Source of the DNA: CAIXYX01 sp043806415
GTDB lineage: Archaea > Micrarchaeota > Micrarchaeia > Anstonellales > Anstonellaceae
Direction of reading: 5' to 3'
Length of the DNA: 10,657 bases
Assembly (NCBI GenBank): GCA_043806415.1
Contig: JAZDHB010000066.1
Location: 1-10,657 of the forward strand
Shown here: one piece after another, positions 1 to 5,213 of the stretch
How positions within the stretch are numbered: the stretch's first letter is position 1
Layout: each line of letters opens with the position of its first letter
Program-made: the position numbers and the translations under genes
Notes under the pieces: model-generated
Told to the model about the DNA's origin: nothing
Seen by the model: only the letters and a program-made list of their open reading frames with translations
The model's database searches: none

Positions 1-27
1 TGGCGAACGCGGTTCTTGGGTTTAATA

Positions 28-88
28 CCCCGCAGCTTGCTGCGGGGATAGGCGAGGCGCTAGGGAAGAGTTTTATTTTTCTTTTTTT
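28..88 (+). terminator. Perfect palindrome followed by T-rich tract
   Basis: Positions 28-47 are a perfect palindrome, CCCCGCAGCTTGCTGCGGGG (9-bp arms, 2-base centre). About 24 bases later comes a T-rich tract at 71-88. On the + strand this could end a rightward gene lying mostly left of the window; one frame entering from the left edge stops with TAA at 23-25. For the leftward hydrolase gene that ends at 87 the tract reads as A-rich, so it is unlikely to be that gene's terminator. The palindrome could instead be a dispersed REP-like element. Confidence 0.4.
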
Positions 89-974
89 AGATTTTGACTT
101 CCATCCTATCATAGGTCGCGAAGCTGCTTGGGAATATCTCCCTTGCTTTCGCCTCCGCCTCCTTGCGCTTCCCCATCGTGTCGTAGAGGTGGGCGGCGAA
201 ATGCGTCAGGAACATCTTCCGGCACTGGGCCGCGTGCGCCAGCGCGGCGGCCGTCTCGGGGTTGAGATGCGGCCAGGAGGGCGCGATGGGCATGCCGGAC
301 AGCAGGCCGCACTCGGTGATGAGCGCGTCCGCGTTGCGCGAGAGCGATACCAGGTTGTCGCAGGGGCCGGTGTCGGTGCAGTAGGAAAGAATGGCAAGGT
401 CGTTACCGCGCACATGCGACGGCGGGCTTGCGATGGCCTGCGGGTTCGCATTCGTGGGCGGAGCCGGACCTGTCCGCTCGCCCCCCGAGGGCGCATTCTT
501 CTCCCTTGGAATCTCGAACCGATAGCCCCAGCAGGGGTCGGCGTGAACGAGCGGCGCGGCGCGCACGGCGTACTCGTCGATCTTGTTTTCCCCTTCCTTC
601 AATTCGTGGATCTCCACCTTCAGGCCGCGCGGCTCGAGCAGCGAATAGGGGGCGGTGAATGGATGGTCCACCAGCGTGGCCAGCGTTTTCTTGGTGCCGG
701 GCATGCCGAAGATGCGCATCACGTTCTTGAAATGGAATTTGGGCTGGATGTGCAGGCCGATGGTATGGTCCAGATGGAAATGGGAGAGGAAGAGGTCCAC
801 GGGCTTGTCCGGGTCGGTGGCGTACTGGTCGAGGCGGTGGATGCCGTCGCCCGCGTCCAGCACGATGTAGCGCGAAGGCGTCTCGATGAGGGCGCACACG
901 GTGTTGGCCAGCGGCGTGGTATACCAGCCGTTGGTGCCCATGAAAACGAGCTTGAGAGCGCCGTCGGAATCCAT
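87..974 (-). CDS. MBL-fold metallo-hydrolase, RNase Z-like
   Basis: This 295-residue protein has the metallo-beta-lactamase fold and probably hydrolyses a phosphoester or a related bond at a two-zinc centre. The substrate cannot be told from sequence. The metal-binding signature HFHLDH is at residues 65-70. Further candidate ligands are H144, D201 (in YCTDTGP) and H258 (in LTHF), the order seen in RNase Z relatives. The N-terminal GTNGWY...NTVC motif (residues 13-27) is typical of a broad MBL branch rather than of proven tRNA 3'-processing enzymes. Residues 157-190 form a Pro/Gly/Ala/Ser-rich insert before the D201 strand, probably a surface loop. The ATG at 974 starts 10 bases after the upstream thioredoxin-like gene stops and has its own ribosome-binding site, so the two form an operon. 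The fold assignment is firm; the exact function is open. Confidence 0.88.
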   Translation of the reverse strand: MDSDGALKLVFMGTNGWYTTPLANTVCALIETPSRYIVLDAGDGIHRLDQYATDPDKPVDLFLSHFHLDHTIGLHIQPKFHFKNVMRIFGMPGTKKTLATLVDHPFTAPYSLLEPRGLKVEIHELKEGENKIDEYAVRAAPLVHADPCWGYRFEIPREKNAPSGGERTGPAPPTNANPQAIASPPSHVRGNDLAILSYCTDTGPCDNLVSLSRNADALITECGLLSGMPIAPSWPHLNPETAAALAHAAQCRKMFLTHFAAHLYDTMGKRKEAEAKAREIFPSSFATYDRMEVKI

Positions 975-980
975 GCCCAG

Positions 981-986
981 CCCCTC
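981..986 (-). promoter_or_regulatory. Shine-Dalgarno for the MBL hydrolase
   Basis: The leftward strand reads GAGGGG six bases before the ATG at 974, overlapping the TGA stop (985-987) of the upstream gene. A GGAGG also lies farther up, in the last codons of that gene. This supports the start choice and translation from a shared mRNA. The first genes of transcripts here have no such site and sit 25-27 bases from a TATA-like box. Confidence 0.6.
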
Positions 987-1539
987 ACGCCCTCCATTTT
1001 ATCGAGCATCCCCGGCTTGGCAGGAAATTGGATTTGGGCACCTTGCCCATGAGGATGTCGTCGAGCGCGAAGGCCAGATCCTCGGTGGTGGGCTGGGCTT
1101 CCGGCGCCATGGCATCATCGATGCGCCCGTGGTAGGCCAGGCGCATGGACGAGTCGAACACGAACGGGTCGGGCGTGCACACGGCGCCATAGGCTTTCGC
1201 CACCGACTGGCTCTCGTCGAAAAGGTAGGGGAATTTGAGGCCGTTCTCCTTGACGAACGATTTCATGTGAGTAAAATCGTCGTCCGGATAGTCGGGATTG
1301 CTGTTGGAGTTGATGCCGATGAACGCCACGTTGCGCGGGCGGTAGGTGTCATAGAGCTTCTTGATGACCGGGAGCTTGGCGAGCACGTAGGGACAGTGGT
1401 TGCACATGAAGAGGACGACCATGGCGCTGGCCTCCGAGAATTCGGACAGGGAATGGAGCCGCTCGTCCGTTCCGGAGAGCGAGAAATCGGGGGCGATCTG
1501 GCCCAGCTTGAGCTTTTGCGCGGATTCCATCAACACCAT
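985..1539 (-). CDS. Thioredoxin/peroxiredoxin-like protein with CNHC motif
   Basis: This is a 184-residue thioredoxin-fold protein of the AhpC/TSA-related PRX-like 1 type. It opens with LGQIAPDFSL (residues 12-21), the usual peroxiredoxin entry strand. The redox motif is FMCNHCPYV with C46 and C49, a CxxC pair as in thioredoxins rather than a lone peroxidatic cysteine. A probable cis-proline is P123 in CTPDPF. The C-terminus carries GCSIKW (177-182), a hallmark of this family. It most likely acts as a cytosolic thiol-disulfide oxidoreductase or peroxidase; there is no signal peptide. The start MVLMES matches the family N-terminus as I know it; a second ATG at 1530 would remove three residues. 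The same frame stays open far upstream, but that stretch is antisense to orc1 and not coding. The gene heads the operon with the MBL hydrolase and diverges from orc1. Confidence 0.9.
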   Translation of the reverse strand: MVLMESAQKLKLGQIAPDFSLSGTDERLHSLSEFSEASAMVVLFMCNHCPYVLAKLPVIKKLYDTYRPRNVAFIGINSNSNPDYPDDDFTHMKSFVKENGLKFPYLFDESQSVAKAYGAVCTPDPFVFDSSMRLAYHGRIDDAMAPEAQPTTEDLAFALDDILMGKVPKSNFLPSRGCSIKWRA

Positions 1540-1564
1540 ATCATACACCGGCAGGATAAGGAGG

Positions 1565-1580
1565 GGAACATAAATAAAAC
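1565..1580. promoter_or_regulatory. Orc1 promoter, possibly bidirectional
   Basis: The 60-base gap between the two divergent starts holds one clear A/T-rich box, ATAAATAAA at 1570-1578. Its centre is 26 bases before the orc1 ATG at 1600, which predicts a leaderless orc1 mRNA. Read leftward the box is TTTATTTAT and would start transcription near 1548, nine bases before the ATG at 1539 of the thioredoxin-like gene. A second leftward candidate is CCTTATCC at 1553-1560, centred 26 bases before the alternative ATG at 1530. Confidence 0.55.
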
Positions 1581-1599
1581 AAGCCTTCGATAGGAAAAC

Positions 1600-2706
1600 A
1601 TGGCCTCCAACATCTTCCGCGAACTGCCGGCCGAGAGCGGGATCTTCCGGGACGAGAGCGTGCTGCGCCCCGAATTCATGCCCGACGAGCTGCCGGGGCG
1701 CGAGCGGGAGATGCGGGAGATGGCGCTCTGCCTGCAGGAGGCGGCGCGCGGGCGGGCGCCTCCCAGCATGCTGCTCACCGGGCCGCCGGGCGTGGGCAAG
1801 ACCAGCACGGCCAAGATGGTGCTCAAGCAGTTGCAGGAGGTGTCCCGCAAAGCGCTGCCCGTCTACATCAACTGCTGGGAGAGCTCGACGCGGTTCGGGA
1901 TCCTCAACGCGCTGGTGCTCGCGCTGGGCGACATGATGCCCCGCCGGGGGATCGCGACCGACGAGATCATCATGCGCCTGGCCGAGATCGGGCGGCGGCA
2001 GGAGATGATCCCAATCGTGGTGCTGGACGAGATGGACCGCCTGCTCGCCTCCGGGACGCACGAGGAGCAGATCCTCTACGACCTCTCGCGCGCCCATGAG
2101 GCGCTGGGCATCAAAGCCTCGATGATCGGCATCACCAACGACGAAGAGGTCACCATCCGGCTCGATGCGCGCGTGCGCTCCTCGCTCACGAACCACGCCA
2201 TCTTGTTCAAGCCCTACGGGCCGGCCGAGCTCAAGGACATATTGAAAGCGCGGGCGGCGCGGGCCTTCGCCCCCCACTCGCTCGACGACGAGGTGATCGG
2301 AGTGTGCGCCGCCGTCGGGGCCAAGGCCGGCGGGGACGCGCGGCTGGCCATCCACAGCCTGTGGGCGGCCGGCAAGAAAGCCGAGCAGGAAGGGGCGCGC
2401 CGGGTGGGCGTCTCGCACGTGAAGGCGGCGCAGGCATATGCCATCGAGCAGGGCGCCACCCCGGCCGTGCGAAAAAGCGGCGGGCTGGACCTGCTGGACA
2501 AGAAAATCATCGAGATGATCATGGGCAGCGCAGGGATGGATTCGGGCGCGATCTATGCCAAGCTGGGGATGGACGAGCCCAACGAGCAGCGCAACATCCG
2601 CAACCGGCTCTCGGTGCTGGAGAAAGGCGGGCTCATCGACGGGGAGGAACGGGCGAAGCCGGACGGCGGGCACACGCGAAGATGGAAAATCAGGCGGACG
2701 GACTGA
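1600..2706 (+). CDS. orc1/cdc6: Orc1/Cdc6 family replication initiator
   Basis: This 368-residue protein is an archaeal Orc1/Cdc6, an AAA+ ATPase that binds origin DNA and helps load the MCM helicase. It contains PGRE (residues 32-35) ahead of the ATPase core, Walker A GPPGVGKT (61-68), Walker B VVLDEMD (140-146, D143/E144), sensor 1 ITND (178-181, N180), a probable arginine finger in RLDARVRSSL (R188 or R191) and sensor 2 GDARLAI (245-251, R248). Residues about 295-368 form the C-terminal winged helix. All key residues are present, and the length is at the short end for archaeal members. The ATG at 1600 lies 26 bases after a TATA-like box. The stop codon (2704-2706) lies within an 18-bp sequence repeated at 4091-4108, so the 3' end may have been an integration target. 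I could not recognise an ORB-type origin motif next to the gene. Confidence 0.93.
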   Translation: MASNIFRELPAESGIFRDESVLRPEFMPDELPGREREMREMALCLQEAARGRAPPSMLLTGPPGVGKTSTAKMVLKQLQEVSRKALPVYINCWESSTRFGILNALVLALGDMMPRRGIATDEIIMRLAEIGRRQEMIPIVVLDEMDRLLASGTHEEQILYDLSRAHEALGIKASMIGITNDEEVTIRLDARVRSSLTNHAILFKPYGPAELKDILKARAARAFAPHSLDDEVIGVCAAVGAKAGGDARLAIHSLWAAGKKAEQEGARRVGVSHVKAAQAYAIEQGATPAVRKSGGLDLLDKKIIEMIMGSAGMDSGAIYAKLGMDEPNEQRNIRNRLSVLEKGGLIDGEERAKPDGGHTRRWKIRRTD

Positions 2707-2712
2707 TGCCGA
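2695..2712 (+). repeat. 18-bp direct repeat, left copy (attL-like)
   Basis: CGGACGGACTGATGCCGA occurs here and again, identically, at 4091-4108. This copy encodes the last three residues of Orc1, its TGA stop and six more bases. The flanking bases differ between copies, so the identity is exactly 18 bp. Duplication of a gene's 3' end at both edges of an insert is what site-specific integration leaves behind. Confidence 0.75.
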
Positions 2713-2785
2713 TTATGACGACAGACGGAGCAGAGGTTATAAGCTTCAGTTGCTCAAATAGAGTATGAGAAGCCAACGAAATCCC

Positions 2786-2871
2786 GTCAAGCTTCTAAGC
2801 GGACTTCTGGAGCTTGACGATTAGCTCGGCCGTGCGCGGCCGAGGCCCGCCAAGTGCTGCGCACTTGACGG
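2786..2871. repeat. Three consecutive hairpins downstream of orc1
   Basis: Three inverted repeats stand in a row. GTCAAGCT (2786-2793) pairs with AGCTTGAC (2811-2818) across 17 bases. CTCGGCCG (2825-2832) pairs with CGGCCGAG (2837-2844) around TGCG. CAAGTGC (2851-2857) pairs with GCACTTG (2861-2867) around TGC, and this last stem extends by three pairs beyond a mismatch. None is followed by a T-tract. They could be REP-like palindromes, a structured RNA or transcription-end structures for orc1. The rest of 2707-2980 shows no credible gene. Confidence 0.6.
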
Positions 2872-2930
2872 AGCCCAATTTTGAGGCCCTGCACGCTTTC
2901 GAGCGCGAGAAATCTGCTTAGATCAGACAG

Positions 2931-2972
2931 GTAGTCACCTATAGGCAAATATTTATTAATTGTAGTCACCTA
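2931..2972 (+). promoter_or_regulatory. Fic promoter with flanking operator-like repeats
   Basis: An A/T-rich stretch (2947-2961), with TATTTATTA at 2950-2958, is centred 27 bases before the ATG at 2981 and predicts a leaderless mRNA. Two copies of GTAGTCACCTA flank it, at 2931-2941 and 2962-2972. They are 31 bp apart, about three helical turns, so a bound protein would sit on the same DNA face on both sides of the TATA box. The same core occurs twice more at the end of the gene. A repressor operator is the simplest reading. Confidence 0.6.
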
Positions 2973-2980
2973 ACTCCCTT

Positions 2981-3922
2981 ATGCACCTCGAAATAAGAGA
3001 AGTTGGGAAAAGCAGGAAGTATTACCTCGCCCATTCCTACCGCAAGGGAAAAAAGGTCAGAAAAGTTCGAGTCTACCTTGGAGCTGACCTGGCTCTGGAG
3101 GAACTGGAGTCCAAAAAGAGGCTGGCGGCCACCCGGCTCAAAGAGCTCTCCGATGCAAACCAACGCATCTCAGACCCGTTTGAAGCCGTATTGTCAAAAA
3201 AAGAAATCGCCGAACTCAAAACGCTGGAGGCCAAGTCGCTTCCGAAAATAGCCCATCTCTCCGAGGACGAGTGGCGGCAGTTCACCGAGGCCTTTACTTA
3301 TGACACCAACGCCATAGAAGGCTCGAGTCTGGACTCGAAGGAAGTGGATGAGATACTGGGCAGGGACAAATGGCCGGACAAACCGAAAGCGGACATATCC
3401 GAAACCTATGGGGTCGCCAAGGCGGTCACATATATACGCAACACGAAGGAGCACCTGTCATTGCCGCTTATCCTGAAACTGCATCAGATTGTCTTTGAGA
3501 ATTCCAAGCCGTTCGCCGGAAAATTCCGGGAAAAAGGCGTTGAGGTCGTCATTGCGGACCGGTTCGGGAACGTGGTCCATCGCGGCGCACCAGCCGCATA
3601 TGTAAGCCGGCTGCTGTCGGAGCTTGTCCGCTGGTATGGCAAGAACAGAAAACGCTATTCGCCGCTGGTGTTAGCTGCCGTGGTGCACAACCAGTTCGAG
3701 AACATCCATCCGTTCCAGGATGGAAATGGGCGCGTGGGGCGGCTGCTGCTGAACAACATCCTGCTCAAGCATAATCTGCCCCCGCTCAATATCGAATTGA
3801 AAAACAGGCATGAATACTATGCCGCCCTCCAATCCTACGAGAACGGGCACGATCTGAGGCCGACCGTTGAGCTGATGCTCAAGGAGTATAGAAACCTGAG
3901 ACGGCTGATTAAGAGGAGGTGA
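2981..3922 (+). CDS. Fic family AMP-transferase, self-inhibited type
   Basis: This 313-residue Fic-domain protein would transfer AMP (or another nucleotide part) from a nucleotide to a hydroxyl side chain of a target protein. The catalytic loop HPFQDGNGRVGR (residues 243-254) is complete, with H243 as base and R251/R254 for phosphate binding. An upstream TNAIEG (109-114) fits the inhibitory (S/T)xxxE(G/N) motif, with E113 expected to block ATP binding, so the protein appears intact but held inactive. Residues about 1-36 (YYLAHSYRKGKKVRKVRVYLG region) are basic and resemble the N-terminus of many archaeal Fic proteins and of some IS1634-type transposases; DNA binding is possible. Codons are less GC-rich than in neighbours. 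No partner antitoxin gene is present, consistent with internal inhibition. Repeats at its promoter and stop codon suggest its own regulation. The family is certain; targets are unknown. Confidence 0.93.
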   Translation: MHLEIREVGKSRKYYLAHSYRKGKKVRKVRVYLGADLALEELESKKRLAATRLKELSDANQRISDPFEAVLSKKEIAELKTLEAKSLPKIAHLSEDEWRQFTEAFTYDTNAIEGSSLDSKEVDEILGRDKWPDKPKADISETYGVAKAVTYIRNTKEHLSLPLILKLHQIVFENSKPFAGKFREKGVEVVIADRFGNVVHRGAPAAYVSRLLSELVRWYGKNRKRYSPLVLAAVVHNQFENIHPFQDGNGRVGRLLLNNILLKHNLPPLNIELKNRHEYYAALQSYENGHDLRPTVELMLKEYRNLRRLIKRR

Positions 3923-3948
3923 CTACAGGCACGCAAACTGTAGTCACC
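3918..3948. repeat. 11-bp perfect palindrome of the operator core at Fic stop
   Basis: GGTGACTACAG (3918-3928) and CTGTAGTCACC (3938-3948) are perfect inverted copies around a nine-base loop. The left arm starts inside the penultimate codon of the Fic gene and covers its TGA stop. The core is the GTAGTCACC found twice at the promoter. It may be a second binding site (allowing DNA looping across the gene), an RNA hairpin at the mRNA end, or both. No T-tract follows, so an intrinsic terminator is less likely. Confidence 0.65.
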
Positions 3949-3976
3949 CATCTTCACCACTACACTCCCCTCATTT

Positions 3977-4075
3977 GACGCGTAATTTCCGCGTCGACGT
4001 ATGTTTAGCATAGCTCAGGCAGACGATCCTAAACGCGAAGCGTTTGGGAGCTTTTGGCTGCGTCGAGCAGCCAAA
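3977..4075. repeat. Three further hairpins between Fic and the right repeat
   Basis: GACGCG (3977-3982) pairs with CGCGTC (3990-3995). CCTAAACGC (4028-4036) pairs with GCGTTTGGG (4040-4048) around GAA, with one T-G pair. TTTGGCTGC (4053-4061) pairs with GCAGCCAAA (4067-4075) around GTCGA. The last two are only four bases apart. The cluster mirrors the one on the left side of the Fic gene. It could form part of a structured RNA or mark the element's edge. No gene is visible in 3923-4140. Confidence 0.6.
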
Positions 4076-4090
4076 TGAGTTCTCTCCTAA

Positions 4091-4108
4091 CGGACGGACT
4101 GATGCCGA
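4091..4108 (+). repeat. 18-bp direct repeat, right copy (attR-like)
   Basis: This is the second identical copy of CGGACGGACTGATGCCGA, 1396 bp from the copy at the orc1 stop. It is not part of any gene here; the endonuclease IV-like gene ends at 4141 on the other strand. It is the copy expected to be left by duplication of an integration core. Confidence 0.75.
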
Positions 4109-4115
4109 CACGGTG

Positions 4116-4131
4116 GCGGGCCGCGCCCCGC
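4116..4131. terminator. GC hairpin at the 3' end of the endonuclease IV-like gene
   Basis: GCGGG (4116-4120) pairs with CCCGC (4127-4131) around six bases, ten bases beyond the stop codon of the leftward gene. There is no T-tract on either strand. In a layout without the Fic island it would lie between the convergent ends of orc1 and the endonuclease gene. Its role as a terminator is only suggested by position. Confidence 0.3.
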
Positions 4132-4140
4132 AGCCATTCA

Positions 4141-5094
4141 TCAGGCCATTTTCCCATAGCTTTTCTGCATGACGAGCACGTCTTTTTCCATGGCCGGGGA
4201 TTCGCACACAAGGGTTCCATCGTACTTGCGCTCGTGCAGCACTTCGAGCAGAGGCAGATACGGTGGCCCGCCCGCCCCTTTTGGCGCATCCAAATCGGCG
4301 CCCGCTTTTTTGGCCGCGGCCAGCGAGCCGATGGGCAGATGCTTGCCCTCGCCCGCCTCGGTGTACTGGATTTCGGAATAATGACAATGGAAATGACGCT
4401 TGAAGGAAGAGCCCAGCGCGTCCTCGAAATGGTCGAAGATGGATTCGTAATCCGCCTTGCTTTGGATGCGCTGGATCCGGGCGTGGTAATGGCCGAAGTC
4501 GATGACGGGCTGCAAACGCGTGAGGCCGAAATGGCGCGCCAGCTCGATGATTTCGTCCGCGTCGCCATAAGCCGATTTCTTGCCGGTCAGCTCGGCACCC
4601 AGGACGACGTCGTTGAAGCCGGACGAGGCCATGGCCTCGAGGATGAGCCTCAATTCCTTTTTGGCCCGTGCTTCGCATTCTTTTTTTCCTCTCCCCTGGT
4701 AGAATCCGGGATGGAAGACGACGGGCGAGGCGTGCAGATGGTGCGCGGCCTGCGCCGAAGACAAGATATGCCGGTGCGTGTTCTTCATCTTCAATTCGTC
4801 CTCCGAGCAGAGGTTGATGAAATAGGGCCCGTGCACCGAGAGGGAGATGCCCAGCTTCTTGGCTTCTTCGCCCACCTCTTTTGCCAATTCGTCCTTCATG
4901 CGCACGCCCTGCACGAATTCCACTTCCATCGCGCGGATGCCCAGGCGCCCGCACATGCGCACGCCCTCTAAGGTGGAGCGCGGGGCAGGGGTGCTCAGGG
5001 GCACGCCGGCGACTGCGATGGAGAGTGCATGCGGAATGGAAGGCAACGCTTGCCCACCACCACCCGATCCTGCCACGCCGATGCCCGTTGCCAT
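4141..5094 (-). CDS. Endonuclease IV-like TIM-barrel protein
   Basis: This 317-residue TIM-barrel protein belongs to the AP endonuclease 2 superfamily and probably cuts DNA at abasic sites in base-excision repair. Candidate metal ligands match endonuclease IV in order: H88 (HGPYFINL), H128 (FHPG), E168 (GAELTG), D199 and H202 (IDFGH), H236 (FHCHYSE), H252 (GKHLPIG) and E298 (CESP). The DRH motif of bacterial enzymes reads GKH here, so one expected aspartate is missing; I believe this is usual in the archaeal branch, but activity is not assured. A Gly/Ala-rich extension of about 25 residues precedes the first strand (LSIAVAGVPLS). The ATG at 5094 is chosen because a TATA-like box is centred 26 bases upstream; a start nearer the domain is possible. 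It is divergent from the zinc-ribbon gene. Confidence 0.85.
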   Translation of the reverse strand: MATGIGVAGSGGGGQALPSIPHALSIAVAGVPLSTPAPRSTLEGVRMCGRLGIRAMEVEFVQGVRMKDELAKEVGEEAKKLGISLSVHGPYFINLCSEDELKMKNTHRHILSSAQAAHHLHASPVVFHPGFYQGRGKKECEARAKKELRLILEAMASSGFNDVVLGAELTGKKSAYGDADEIIELARHFGLTRLQPVIDFGHYHARIQRIQSKADYESIFDHFEDALGSSFKRHFHCHYSEIQYTEAGEGKHLPIGSLAAAKKAGADLDAPKGAGGPPYLPLLEVLHERKYDGTLVCESPAMEKDVLVMQKSYGKMA

Positions 5095-5114
5095 GGAACG
5101 GATGAGGGCCCCAA

Positions 5115-5128
5115 TGTTTTTATTCGCA
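5115..5128 (-). promoter_or_regulatory. Promoter of the endonuclease IV-like gene
   Basis: The leftward strand reads AATAAAAA (5117-5124), centred 26-27 bases before the ATG at 5094, which predicts a leaderless mRNA. The box lies inside TGTTTTTATTCGCA, repeated exactly at 5182-5195, where it serves the rightward gene. Confidence 0.55.
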
Positions 5129-5181
5129 AGCGCGAGGGGGTGCCGGACCGGTTATAATGTTTTTCAGCAGGCGCGAGCGAG

Positions 5182-5195
5182 TGTTTTTATTCGCA
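5182..5195 (+). promoter_or_regulatory. Promoter of the zinc-ribbon gene
   Basis: TTTTTATT (5184-5191) is centred 26-27 bases before the ATG at 5214. This supports that start rather than the in-frame ATG at 5157, which lies upstream of the box. Confidence 0.55.
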
Positions 5196-5213
5196 GGGGC
5201 CGAACGCCCCACT

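Larger units (their letters stand above)
2695..4108 (+). mobile_element. Candidate integrated element carrying the Fic gene
   Basis: The interval between the 18-bp repeats (2713-4090) holds one gene, several hairpins and a set of GTAGTCACC repeats. It is visibly less GC-rich: 29 of 60 bases are G or C at 3001-3060, against 41 of 60 at 2041-2100 in orc1. Collapsing the interval and one repeat leaves orc1 and the endonuclease IV-like gene convergent about 38 bases apart, a plausible empty site. No integrase, transposase or clear terminal inverted repeats are present, so the element would be a remnant, a satellite moved in trans, or a cassette gained by recombination. Confidence 0.45.
5115..5195 (+). 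repeat. Short direct repeats in the divergent promoter region
   Basis: TGTTTTTATTCGCA occurs at 5115-5128 and 5182-5195. A diverged third copy at 5158-5177 shares TGTTTTT and GCGCGAG with the first (5115-5136). Because the exact copies run the same way, the two divergent genes use the same box in opposite orientation. The cluster may come from local duplication of a promoter or be a shared regulator site. Confidence 0.6.

Noticed and set aside
189..1052. Long rightward open frame opposite the MBL hydrolase
   Set aside because: It is antisense to a gene with clear conserved motifs; its product is Arg/Gly/Val-rich without any recognisable domain, as expected of a mirror frame in GC-rich DNA.
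1540..2673. Leftward extension of the thioredoxin-like frame by about 378 residues
   Set aside because: This part is antisense to orc1, Pro/Arg/His-rich and without domain features. The family N-terminus matches the ATG at 1539.
2787..2969. Leftward 60-codon frame between orc1 and Fic
   Set aside because: It starts with GTG inside the Fic operator repeat, runs through three hairpins, has no ribosome-binding site or TATA spacing and resembles nothing known.
3915..3922. Perfect GGAGGTGA Shine-Dalgarno sequence at the end of the Fic gene
   Set aside because: No ATG, GTG or TTG follows at usable spacing and no frame opens; it arises from the Arg-Arg-stop codons and the repeat arm.
2931..3948. 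CRISPR array from the GTAGTCACC repeats
   Set aside because: The repeats are about 9-11 bases, only four in number, in mixed orientation and separated by a gene; there are no regular spacers and no cas genes.
4001..4075. tRNA-like stretch with TAGCTCAGGC and tandem stems
   Set aside because: There is no T-arm GTTCRA sequence, no acceptor stem pairing and no sensible anticodon loop.
3971..4954. Long leftward frame overlapping the endonuclease IV-like gene
   Set aside because: It is Arg/Gly-rich, without domains, and overlaps a gene whose metal-binding motifs are all in the other frame.
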